Of a stretch of 5,945 nt of DNA, positions 1 through 5,367 are shown piece by piece. The notes beneath the pieces are model-generated. The model had not been told where the DNA came from. It searched no databases and saw nothing but the letters and a program-made list of their open reading frames with translations. Origin of the DNA: Allopontixanthobacter sp041741895 (GTDB lineage: Bacteria > Pseudomonadota > Alphaproteobacteria > Sphingomonadales > Sphingomonadaceae). A program made the position numbers and the translations under genes. The stretch is taken from assembly GCA_041741895.1 (NCBI GenBank), contig JBGSJO010000010.1, forward strand, positions 1-5,945, read 5' to 3'. How positions within the stretch are numbered: the stretch's first letter is position 1; each line of letters opens with the position of its first letter.

Positions 1-534
1 CTTGCGGGCGCGCTCACCGCTTTGGCCATAACCCTCGCGCCCAATCCGTTTGCGTTGAGCGAGATTGTGCTGTGGCTCAACGGCGCTTTGACGGACCGAT
101 CGTGGCGCGAGGTGTGGCTTGCCGGGCCGCTGGTCGCCACCGGAATTGCGGTGCTGGCACTTGCAGCGCGCAGTCTGGATGCCTTGACCTTGGGGGAGGA
201 TGCCGCGCGGTCAATGGGCCTTAATCCCGCGCGCCTCTTGGCATTGCTGGTGGTCGGCGTTGGCCTGACCGTGGGCGCGAGCGTGGCGGTGGCCGGGATG
301 ATCGGATTTGTCGGCCTGATCGTGCCGCATCTGGTGCGCCCCTTTACCGACCGGCTCCCCAGCCAGCTGATCGTGCCCAGCGCGCTGGCCGGGGCTTGCC
401 TCGTGCTGGTAGCGGACAGTGCGGTGCGGATATTGCCGCTGGTGACCGAACTGCGGCTAGGCATCGTGCTGAGCCTGATCGGCGCGCCGTTTTTTCTGTG
501 GCTGCTGCTGCGGATGCGGAGAGGGCTTGCATGA
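1..534 (+). CDS. FecCD/BtuC-family ABC transporter permease, C-terminal part (5' end outside window)
   Basis: This is the C-terminal 177 residues of an inner-membrane permease that forms the translocation channel of an importer for iron-siderophore, haem or cobalamin-type substrates. The frame is open from base 1, so the gene starts upstream; family members are about 320-350 residues, so roughly half is seen. Family hallmarks in order are a DALTLGEDAARSMGLNPARL segment (about residues 53-72 of the visible part), which forms the coupling region that contacts the ATPase, then the very characteristic VAGMIGFVGLIVPHLVR (about 90-106), and a final helix with GAPFFLWLLLR near the C-terminus. Several hydrophobic segments alternate with short loops. 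The TGA stop lies inside the ATG of the next gene (ATGA, 4-bp overlap), so the two are translationally coupled. The exact substrate cannot be told because the binding protein and any TonB receptor are outside the window. Confidence 0.93.
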   Translation, partial: LAGALTALAITLAPNPFALSEIVLWLNGALTDRSWREVWLAGPLVATGIAVLALAARSLDALTLGEDAARSMGLNPARLLALLVVGVGLTVGASVAVAGMIGFVGLIVPHLVRPFTDRLPSQLIVPSALAGACLVLVADSAVRILPLVTELRLGIVLSLIGAPFFLWLLLRMRRGLA

Positions 535-1262
535 AAGAACTTGCGGCACACGAACTGACCATCGGCACGCGGTTGTGCGGGGTCGATGCCCGGATCGAAC
601 CTGGCCAGATAACCGTCATCTGCGGCCCGAACGGTGCGGGTAAATCGACACTGCTGACTGCTTTGGCAGGATTGATGCCTCCCGATTTCGGCCGCGTACG
701 CCTTAATGGAACAGATATCGCCGTGATGCACCCGCGCCGCCGCGCGCAAGCGATCGGCTATCTACCACAGGATGGCGAAGTGGCGTGGGATGTCGGGGTC
801 CGCAGTCTGGTGGCGCTGGGCCGGATGCCGTACGGCGATGTCGCGACCGAACCGGTCGAGCGGGCGATGGCCGCGCTTGACCTGGAAATGCTGGCATGCC
901 GTCCGATCTCCAAATTGTCGGGCGGGGAAAGGGCACGTGCGCTGCTTGCCCGGGTGTTGGCCGGTGAACCGCAATGGTTGCTGGCGGACGAGCCGTTCGC
1001 TGCGCTCGATATCGGGCACCAACTGACCCTGCTGCGGCACCTGCGGCGAATTGCGGACGAGGGCGTGGGCGTGGTGCTGGTGCTGCACGACCTGGGGCTC
1101 GCCATGAACCATGCGGACCAGTCCGTGGTGCTGGACAAGGGGCGGCTCGTCGCCAGCGGATCACCCGCCGAAACCTTGTCTGAAGCGATTATCGAACAGG
1201 TCTGGGGCGTCACCGCCAATTGGATCGGCGCGCCGGGCGCGCTGGCGTTGGTTATGCGGTAG
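531..1262 (+). CDS. ABC transporter ATP-binding protein (FecE/BtuD/HemV type)
   Basis: This is a 243-residue cytoplasmic ATPase that powers the permease encoded just upstream. All ABC motifs are visible: Walker A GPNGAGKST (residues 32-40), Q-loop Gln80 in YLPQ, signature LSGGE (129-133), Walker B WLLADEP with Asp153 and catalytic Glu154, D-loop ALD (158-160) and switch His186 in VLHD. The length is typical of the FecE/BtuD/FhuC class (about 240-270). I chose the ATG at 531 because it overlaps the permease stop by 4 bp and has a good GGAGAGG Shine-Dalgarno at 518-524. The frame stays open further upstream, but that stretch lies inside the permease gene and is not ABC-like. The final 20 or so residues (WGVTANWI...) resemble the short C-terminal tail of siderophore and haem ATPases. 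Substrate (Fe-siderophore, haem or B12) is undetermined. The gene ends 21 bp before a hairpin terminator, so it is probably last in its operon. Confidence 0.93.
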   Translation: MKELAAHELTIGTRLCGVDARIEPGQITVICGPNGAGKSTLLTALAGLMPPDFGRVRLNGTDIAVMHPRRRAQAIGYLPQDGEVAWDVGVRSLVALGRMPYGDVATEPVERAMAALDLEMLACRPISKLSGGERARALLARVLAGEPQWLLADEPFAALDIGHQLTLLRHLRRIADEGVGVVLVLHDLGLAMNHADQSVVLDKGRLVASGSPAETLSEAIIEQVWGVTANWIGAPGALALVMR

Positions 1263-1283
1263 CGGGCGGCCGCCGCAATAAAA

Positions 1284-1311
1284 ACCCCGCTTCCTGTTCA
1301 GGGAGCGGGGT
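1284..1311. terminator. Bidirectional intrinsic terminator between convergent genes
   Basis: An 11-bp stem (ACCCCGCTTCC pairing with GGGAGCGGGGT, one G-U wobble in RNA) closes a 6-base loop TGTTCA. On the plus strand it is followed by TCTTTC. On the minus strand the stem is followed by a T-rich tract (complement of AATAAAA at 1277-1283). It sits 21 bp after the ATPase stop and 21 bp from the stop of the convergent peptidase gene, so it can end transcripts from both sides. The minus-strand T-tract is the better one. Confidence 0.85.
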
Positions 1312-1332
1312 CTTTCATGCCTTTGGAGCGGA

Positions 1333-3522
1333 TCAGTCCGGCGCGCCGGTCAGCCCGCGGGCTTCCAGCATCGGGGTGACATCCGGCTCGCGCCCGGCGA
1401 AATTGCGGAACATTTCGAAATAATCCATCGTCCCGCCGCGGCTGAGCACGGTGGCGCGGTAATGGTCGCCGTTCGCGCGGGTCAGACCGCCATTATCGCG
1501 GAACCATTTGCGGCTGTCGCGGTCTAGCATCTCTGTCCACAGATAGGAATAATACCCGGCCGAATAGCCGGTTGGGTCGGAGAAGATGTGGCTGAAATAG
1601 CTGCTGCGGTAACGCGGCGGCACCAAATCGACCTCCAAGCCGAGTTCGGTCAGCGATTTGCGTTCGAAGGCGTCGACCTTCTCCGGTGTGTCGATCGCGG
1701 CGGCCTGTGCCGGGCTAAGCGAATGCCATTTCATGTCGAGCAGCGCGGCTTCCATGGTTTCGCCCAGCGCATAGCCTTGGTTGAATTTCGATGCGGCCTC
1801 GATCTTTGCGATCAACTCGCCCGGTATCACTTCGCCGGTTTCGTGATGCCTGGCATAATTGGCCAGCACGGCGGGATCGGACGCCCACATTTCATGGACC
1901 TGGCTGGGATATTCGACGAAATCGCGCGCCGTGGCGGTGCCAGACAGGCTGGCGTATTTCTGGTCCGCGAAAAAGCCGTGCAGCGCATGGCCGAATTCGT
2001 GGAACATCGTTCCGACATTGTCGAAACTGACCAGTTGCGGCTCGCCCTCGGGTGCCTTGGGAATGTTCAGCACATTGTAGATCACCGGCTTGGTGCCATA
2101 CAGATAGGACTGGTCGACGAAGTTCGACATCCACGCCCCGCCGCGCTTGTTATCGCGCTGGAACGGATCGAAATAGAAGATGCCGAGCAGGCTCTTGTCC
2201 TTGTCGAACACGTTATAGGTCGACACGTCGGGATGATAGACCGGCAGGTCGGTACGTTTTTCGAAGCTCAGGCCGTAGAGCTTGTTCGCCATGAAGAACA
2301 CGCCGTCTTCTAGCGTACGGGTAACCTCGAAATACGGCTTCACTGCGCTTTCATCGAGGTCGTATTTAGCCTTGCGGACCTTTTCCGCATAACGGTCCCA
2401 ATCCCACGGCTTGACCGTGAAATCGCCGCCCGACACCTTGATTTCTGCGTTGAGCGCGGCCGCTTCTGCACGCTGCGTGGCGGCGAGGGCGGGGACCATC
2501 GCTTCCATGAAATCGATCGCGGTCTTGGGGTTCTGCGCCATGCGATCATACATTGCATAGGTCGCCCAGTCGGGCTGCCCGAACAGCGCGGCTTTCTCTG
2601 CGCGCAATTTGGCAATTTCCGCGATCAGGCCCCTGGTGTCGTTAGCGCCGCCCTGGTCGGCACGGTGAATACTTTGCATGAACAGCTTCTCACGCAGGCT
2701 GCGGTTTTCCATGCTCGGCAGGATCGGCTGCTGCGTGGTATTCTGCAGCGCGATGACATATTTTCCGTCCATTCCGCGGTCGGCGGCAGTTTTCGCGGCG
2801 GCGGTAATTTCCGCCTCGGACAGGCCGGCCAGCATCGCCTTGTCATCCACCACCAGTGCATTCGCCTTGCTCGCTTCGATCAGGCGCTGCGAGAATTCGG
2901 TAGTCAGCGTGGACAGGCGGCTGTTGATGGCCTTCACCTTTTCCTTCTGGTCCGGGGTCAGCATCGCGCCCGCGTGAACCATCTGTTCGTAGGATTCTTC
3001 CAGCAATTTGGCGTCTTCGGGCGTCATGCTCATCCGGGCACGGTTGTTGTACACAGCCTTCACCCGTGCGAACAGTTCCGGGTTGAGCGTGATCGCATCG
3101 CCATGCGCGGACAGCTTGGGGCTGATTTCGGTATCGACCGCCTGCAGCGTGTCGTTGGTGTTCGCGCCGGTAAGGGCATAGAATACGGCTGCAACACGGT
3201 TCAACATCCGACCGGAGGTTTCCAGTGCGACAATCGTATTGTCGAACGTCGGCGCCTCGGGATTGTTCACGATCGCGGCAACTTCGGCGTTGTGAATGTC
3301 CATCGCCTGTTCGAACGCAGGGGCATAATCTACGTCGGAAATTTTCAAGAAATCCGGGGCGTGCAGCGGCAGGTCGCTGGCTTTCGCGAAATAGCCGGTA
3401 CCTTCGGAGATCGCGGTTTCAGCGACATTATCAGAGATGGGCATTTCAGCGACCTGGTTGGTGGTTGCGCAGCCTGCAAGCAGGGCGCTCGCCGCGACAG
3501 CGGCCAGAAGATGGGATTTCAT
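1333..3522 (-). CDS. dcp: M3 family metallopeptidase, peptidyl-dipeptidase Dcp type, predicted lipoprotein
   Basis: This 729-residue zinc peptidase belongs to family M3 (Dcp/thimet oligopeptidase). The zinc site is explicit: HEFGH at residues 508-512 supplies two His ligands and the catalytic Glu509, and Glu537 in DFVEYPSQ lies 25 residues after His512, the family spacing for the third ligand. The surrounding HALHGFFADQKYASLSGT and the C-terminal PPRYRSSYFSHIF and GYYSYLWTEMLDRD blocks match the Dcp branch, which removes C-terminal dipeptides from short peptides. Residues 1-18 form a lipoprotein signal (Lys2, hydrophobic core, lipobox LLAGC with Cys18). Position +2 is Ala, not Asp, which favours the outer membrane under the Lol rule. 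I chose the ATG at 3522 because it gives a clean signal peptide and has GGAGAG 3 bases upstream; a start 14 codons earlier would spoil both. Classical E. coli Dcp lacks a lipobox, so the location differs from the textbook enzyme. A role in periplasmic peptide turnover is inferred. The gene is monocistronic here. Confidence 0.95.
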   Translation of the reverse strand: MKSHLLAAVAASALLAGCATTNQVAEMPISDNVAETAISEGTGYFAKASDLPLHAPDFLKISDVDYAPAFEQAMDIHNAEVAAIVNNPEAPTFDNTIVALETSGRMLNRVAAVFYALTGANTNDTLQAVDTEISPKLSAHGDAITLNPELFARVKAVYNNRARMSMTPEDAKLLEESYEQMVHAGAMLTPDQKEKVKAINSRLSTLTTEFSQRLIEASKANALVVDDKAMLAGLSEAEITAAAKTAADRGMDGKYVIALQNTTQQPILPSMENRSLREKLFMQSIHRADQGGANDTRGLIAEIAKLRAEKAALFGQPDWATYAMYDRMAQNPKTAIDFMEAMVPALAATQRAEAAALNAEIKVSGGDFTVKPWDWDRYAEKVRKAKYDLDESAVKPYFEVTRTLEDGVFFMANKLYGLSFEKRTDLPVYHPDVSTYNVFDKDKSLLGIFYFDPFQRDNKRGGAWMSNFVDQSYLYGTKPVIYNVLNIPKAPEGEPQLVSFDNVGTMFHEFGHALHGFFADQKYASLSGTATARDFVEYPSQVHEMWASDPAVLANYARHHETGEVIPGELIAKIEAASKFNQGYALGETMEAALLDMKWHSLSPAQAAAIDTPEKVDAFERKSLTELGLEVDLVPPRYRSSYFSHIFSDPTGYSAGYYSYLWTEMLDRDSRKWFRDNGGLTRANGDHYRATVLSRGGTMDYFEMFRNFAGREPDVTPMLEARGLTGAPD

Positions 3523-3525
3523 GGT

Positions 3526-3531
3526 CTCTCC
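3526..3531 (-). promoter_or_regulatory. Ribosome binding site of the M3 peptidase gene
   Basis: Read on the minus strand, GGAGAG ends 3 bases before the ATG at 3522 (its GGAG core is 5 bases away). It decides the start: the alternative in-frame start at 3564 lies upstream of this site and would add 14 residues ahead of the lipoprotein signal. Confidence 0.75.
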
Positions 3532-3574
3532 AAATATAAAAATCTGGAGCGCGACCCGCCGCACACCAGCAAAC

Positions 3575-3588
3575 GTTACATCTGTAAC
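3575..3588. promoter_or_regulatory. Operator-like palindrome upstream of the M3 peptidase gene
   Basis: GTTACA-TC-TGTAAC is a perfect 6+6 dyad with a 2-base spacer, located 53-66 bases upstream of the peptidase ATG. The size and symmetry fit the site of a homodimeric helix-turn-helix repressor; GTTACA/TGTAAC half-sites resemble those of TetR-type regulators. No regulator gene is in the window, so the binding protein is unknown. It could alternatively be chance symmetry. Confidence 0.4.
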
Positions 3589-3607
3589 AAACCTCGCTTG
3601 AACCGCA

Positions 3608-3663
3608 GATTGATGGGGATTGCAAGTGGGGCGTTAGTGATTGGCAGGGCGGAACCATCAATC
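3608..3663. repeat. 9-bp inverted repeat GATTGATGG / CCATCAATC
   Basis: GATTGATGG at 3608-3616 is the exact reverse complement of CCATCAATC at 3655-3663, with 38 bases between. The right arm is shared with the left arm of the larger inverted repeat at 3656-3790, so the two pairings would be mutually exclusive in a single strand. Confidence 0.45.
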
Positions 3664-3790
3664 GTTAACAAAAACGCTAACCCACAGAAAAGCGTCACGT
3701 GGCAATTCTCAATCTGGCGTTGGTATTGACATGCCAATTCGGAAATTCGGCTCAAACCCGAATGCTGCGCCTGAGCGTTAACGATTGATG
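3656..3790. repeat. 135-bp interval bounded by perfect 14-bp inverted repeats
   Basis: CATCAATCGTTAAC at 3656-3669 is the exact reverse complement of GTTAACGATTGATG at 3777-3790. Allowing one mismatch the arms grow to 17 bp and the interval to 3653-3793 (141 bp). Inside, ATTCGG (3745-3750) and CCGAAT (3758-3763) form a small hairpin with a 7-base loop. The size nearly equals that of the MITE-like element about 90 bp downstream, and both pairs of arms contain CAATCG, but the interiors do not obviously match. I see no flanking direct repeat, so its mobility is unproven. It could be a degenerate miniature element, or a long-range regulatory or RNA structure. Confidence 0.55.
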
Positions 3791-3864
3791 ATTTTGCTCT
3801 GGCGAATTGCGTAATCCGCGGCGCAGGCAAACTGAGGTGCGCGGGGGCGATCAATTTCCGTATG

Positions 3865-3876
3865 GGGCACCACCCC
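3865..3876 (+). repeat. Left copy of a 12-bp direct repeat flanking the MITE-like element
   Basis: GGGCACCACCCC directly abuts the left terminal repeat. It matches GGGCACCACCCA at 4017-4028 in 11 of 12 bases, differing only in the last base. This is what a target-site duplication looks like. Confidence 0.6.
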
Positions 3877-4016
3877 ACGGCAATCGGGTGAACGAGGTTC
3901 CTGATTCTTTTTCACCGTTCGGAAGGGCGCTGGGATTCGGAAACGTCCCAGTAGGGCGCGGCGGGATTCAGATCTTGCCGACTTCCTACCGAAAATAGCG
4001 TTCACCCGATTGCCCT
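3877..4016. mobile_element. MITE-like element with 18-bp terminal inverted repeats
   Basis: The 140-bp element begins with ACGGCAATCGGGTGAACG (3877-3894) and ends with the inverse CGTTCACCCGATTGCCCT (3999-4016). The arms pair at 17 of 18 positions, with 16 consecutive perfect pairs. Immediately outside on each side is a 12-bp direct repeat with one difference (3865-3876 and 4017-4028), consistent with a target-site duplication. The interior encodes no transposase, and holds a small hairpin CTGGGA/TCCCAG (3930-3935 with 3946-3951) flanked by two copies of AGGGCGC (3924-3930 and 3953-3959). Together these fit a non-autonomous miniature inverted-repeat transposable element. The parent insertion-sequence family is not identifiable by eye; duplications of 10-13 bp are known for the IS4 group, but that is only a hint. 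An alternative is a structured RNA with a long closing stem. Confidence 0.6.
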
Positions 4017-4028
4017 GGGCACCACCCA
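4017..4028 (+). repeat. Right copy of a 12-bp direct repeat flanking the MITE-like element
   Basis: GGGCACCACCCA directly abuts the right terminal repeat and mirrors the left copy at 3865-3876 in 11 of 12 bases. Direct orientation, unlike the inverted termini, argues for duplication of a target rather than for a simple hairpin. Confidence 0.6.
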
Positions 4029-4065
4029 AAGCACGCTGGCTATCCGGTAAATCGAACGCTATCCC

Positions 4066-4089
4066 GGCAAAGGCAGCACGTCCTTTGCC
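4066..4089. promoter_or_regulatory. Hairpin or operator dyad upstream of the HWE kinase
   Basis: GGCAAAGG (4066-4073) and CCTTTGCC (4082-4089) are perfect reverse complements around an 8-base loop CAGCACGT. The dyad ends 31 bases before the kinase ATG. No T-run follows on the plus strand, so it is not a classical terminator. It may be a repressor site overlapping the promoter, or a structure in the 5' leader. No regulator can be assigned. Confidence 0.45.
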
Positions 4090-4120
4090 AGTATTTCACC
4101 GGCCTTACTCTGGAACATTG

Positions 4121-5131
4121 ATGACCGCGACGCCTGAGACATTCAAGCCTCTGCTATGGGAGCCGAGAAACTTGGTGCGCGCTATCGAAGCGGCGGGGGT
4201 GGCGCTTTGGTCCTGGAATGTCGACACCGATGCTATTGCGATGGACGAGCATTCCTATGAATTGTGGGGTGTTCCACACGGTATAGACGTAACCTTCGAA
4301 GATCTTTCGGCGCATGTCCACCCGGCCGATCGCGACCGGGTCAGGGCGGCCTTTACGGCAACGCGGGCCACGATCGGTGCGTATGAAATCGATTTTCGGA
4401 TCATGGTGGGTGATGAACTCAAGTGGATTTCCGCGCGCGGACAGGGCGATGACGCGGGGATGGTCAACCGGATCATGTTCGGTGTTTTCATCGACGTAAC
4501 CGGCCGCAAACAGGCGGAGGAAGGGCGCGAATTGCTCGCCGGCGAAATGAGCCACCGGGTCAAGAACCTGCTTGCCATTGCTTCCGGCCTTACCGCGATC
4601 ACCTCGCGATCGGCGACCACGGTTAACGACATGGCAAGTGAACTGACGCTCAGGCTGACTGCACTTGGCCGGGCGCACGATCTTGTCCGGCCTGTGCCGG
4701 GTCAGACAAAATCCCCATCCGCATTGCTGGGTGATCTGCTTTCAGTGCTGCTCGCGCCGTATGACGATCTCGGGGCGTTTAGCGGGCGTATCAGGGTATC
4801 GGTACCCCGGATCAGCGTCGGCTCATCGTCGATCACCATCCTGGCGTTGGTTGTGCACGAATTGGCGACGAACTCGTTGAAGCACGGCGCCCTGTCCATC
4901 GATACCGGCCTGCTCGATGTGTCATGTTCTCCCCATGATGAAGCCATTACGGTGATCTGGGCCGAGAGCGGTGGCCCGCCAGTCAAGGCACCTACTGGCG
5001 ATAACGGTTATGGGAGAAAACTGGTCGAACGCAGCGTCACCGGGCATCTGGGCGGTTCGATCGACTATGATTGGGCGGAAAACGGCGTAATAGTCACCCT
5101 CCGGGTCGATCCGAAACGCCTTGCCGGGTAG
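4121..5131 (+). CDS. PAS domain HWE-family sensor histidine kinase
   Basis: This 336-residue soluble kinase shows no signal peptide or membrane segment, so it should sense a cytoplasmic cue. Residues about 20-132 form a PAS domain, with the AGVALWSWN start, HPADRDRV in the middle and a FGVFIDVTGRKQAEE end that leads into the kinase core. The phospho-acceptor is His145 in MSHRVKNLLA. The HWE signature is complete: His246 in HELATNSLKHGALS (N box) and WAE at 280-282 in the IWAESGGPP (G1) block, followed by GYGRKLVERSV (G2) at about 296-306. HWE kinases are typical of alphaproteobacteria, and several phosphorylate PhyR of the general stress response; that target is inference here because no response regulator is nearby. 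I chose the ATG at 4121, which has a weak GGAA 5 bases upstream. The frame is open back to 4010, but that extension runs into the end of the MITE-like element and adds no domain. Confidence 0.92.
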   Translation: MTATPETFKPLLWEPRNLVRAIEAAGVALWSWNVDTDAIAMDEHSYELWGVPHGIDVTFEDLSAHVHPADRDRVRAAFTATRATIGAYEIDFRIMVGDELKWISARGQGDDAGMVNRIMFGVFIDVTGRKQAEEGRELLAGEMSHRVKNLLAIASGLTAITSRSATTVNDMASELTLRLTALGRAHDLVRPVPGQTKSPSALLGDLLSVLLAPYDDLGAFSGRIRVSVPRISVGSSSITILALVVHELATNSLKHGALSIDTGLLDVSCSPHDEAITVIWAESGGPPVKAPTGDNGYGRKLVERSVTGHLGGSIDYDWAENGVIVTLRVDPKRLAG

Positions 5132-5367
5132 CATGGCCTTCGGTGCGTTTCGTATTGTGCACCAATTGCGGGTACAGCCAATTTCGAAACAATGCGCAAA
5201 CCTGGCCGGGCAAACCCCGGAGCCAGGCCAGAACTTGCCAAAAATCAGGTAGTCTGTCCCCGGATTTGCCTGCGGAATTGATGCAGTCAGGGTGCCAGCA
5301 TCACCTCCACCCGCGCAAGTCCCCTGCCACCCAACCATCTGATGAATAAGGTTTCTTAACGCTTTCC
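5132..5367. other. Gene-free stretch between the kinase and the last gene
   Basis: These 236 bases carry no supportable gene; open frames crossing them are continuations of out-of-frame reading through the kinase end. The only structure I see is the hairpin at 5201-5227. No convincing promoter for the following gene could be read. Confidence 0.6.
5201..5227. other. GC-rich imperfect hairpin downstream of the kinase
   Basis: CCTGGC-CGGG (5201-5210) pairs with CCCG-GA-GCCAGG (5216-5227), giving a 6+4 bp stem with a 2-base bulge and a 5-base loop. It lies 69 bases after the kinase stop. It could stop or protect the 3' end of the kinase transcript, but the plus strand has no T-run after it, so I do not call it an intrinsic terminator. 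Confidence 0.35.

Larger units (their letters stand above)
3523..4120. other. Repeat-rich divergent intergenic region, no credible gene
   Basis: This stretch of 598 bp separates the divergent peptidase and kinase genes. Open frames of 63-104 codons cross it on both strands, but none has a good Shine-Dalgarno, recognisable domain or plausible composition, so I call no gene. It is visibly richer in A/T than the flanking genes. It holds an operator-like palindrome (3575-3588), a 9-bp inverted pair (3608-3663), a 14-bp inverted pair (3656-3790), a MITE-like element with flanking direct repeats (3865-4028) and a hairpin (4066-4089). Promoters for both genes should lie here, but I could not find a convincing sigma-70 pair or a GGAAC-N16/17-CGTT stress (EcfG) promoter. 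Confidence 0.7.

Noticed and set aside
396..530. Upstream extension of the ABC ATPase reading frame
   Set aside because: It lies inside the permease gene, is not ABC-like and is Ala/Arg-rich. The ATG at 531 has a good Shine-Dalgarno and the usual 4-bp operon overlap.
1588..2313. 241-codon plus-strand open frame inside the peptidase gene
   Set aside because: It is antisense to a fully supported M3 peptidase with intact catalytic motifs; long antisense frames are expected in high-GC genes with G/C-biased third positions. No Shine-Dalgarno or domain is visible.
3651..3678. GGAAC at 3651-3655 as an EcfG stress-promoter -35 element
   Set aside because: The next CGTT is only 7 bases away, and the best downstream match at the right region is CGCT after 19 bases; this does not fit GGAAC-N16/17-CGTT.
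3665..3680. CtrA-like TTAA-N7-TTAA site in the left inverted arm
   Set aside because: The second half reads GCTA at the proper spacing, or CTAA at N9, so the match is too weak.
2665..3729. 354-codon plus-strand open frame antisense to the peptidase N-terminal half
   Set aside because: The translated sequence is rich in Arg, Gly, His and Phe with no recognisable domain, as expected for the mirror of the peptidase. Its last part runs through the repeat-rich intergenic DNA.
3725..3748. TTGACA at 3725-3730 as a sigma-70 -35 box
   Set aside because: No acceptable -10 hexamer lies 16-18 bases downstream on the plus strand, so no promoter is called.
3576..4029. Small open frames in the intergenic region (minus 3576-3878 and 3778-4029, plus 3807-3998)
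   Set aside because: They use non-ATG starts or lack a ribosome site, cut across the inverted repeats, and encode low-plausibility sequences with no domain.
4010..4120. 37-codon N-terminal extension of the kinase from a TTG
   Set aside because: It begins within the right terminal repeat of the MITE-like element, carries the hairpin dyad and adds no domain. The ATG at 4121 precedes the PAS domain at a normal distance.
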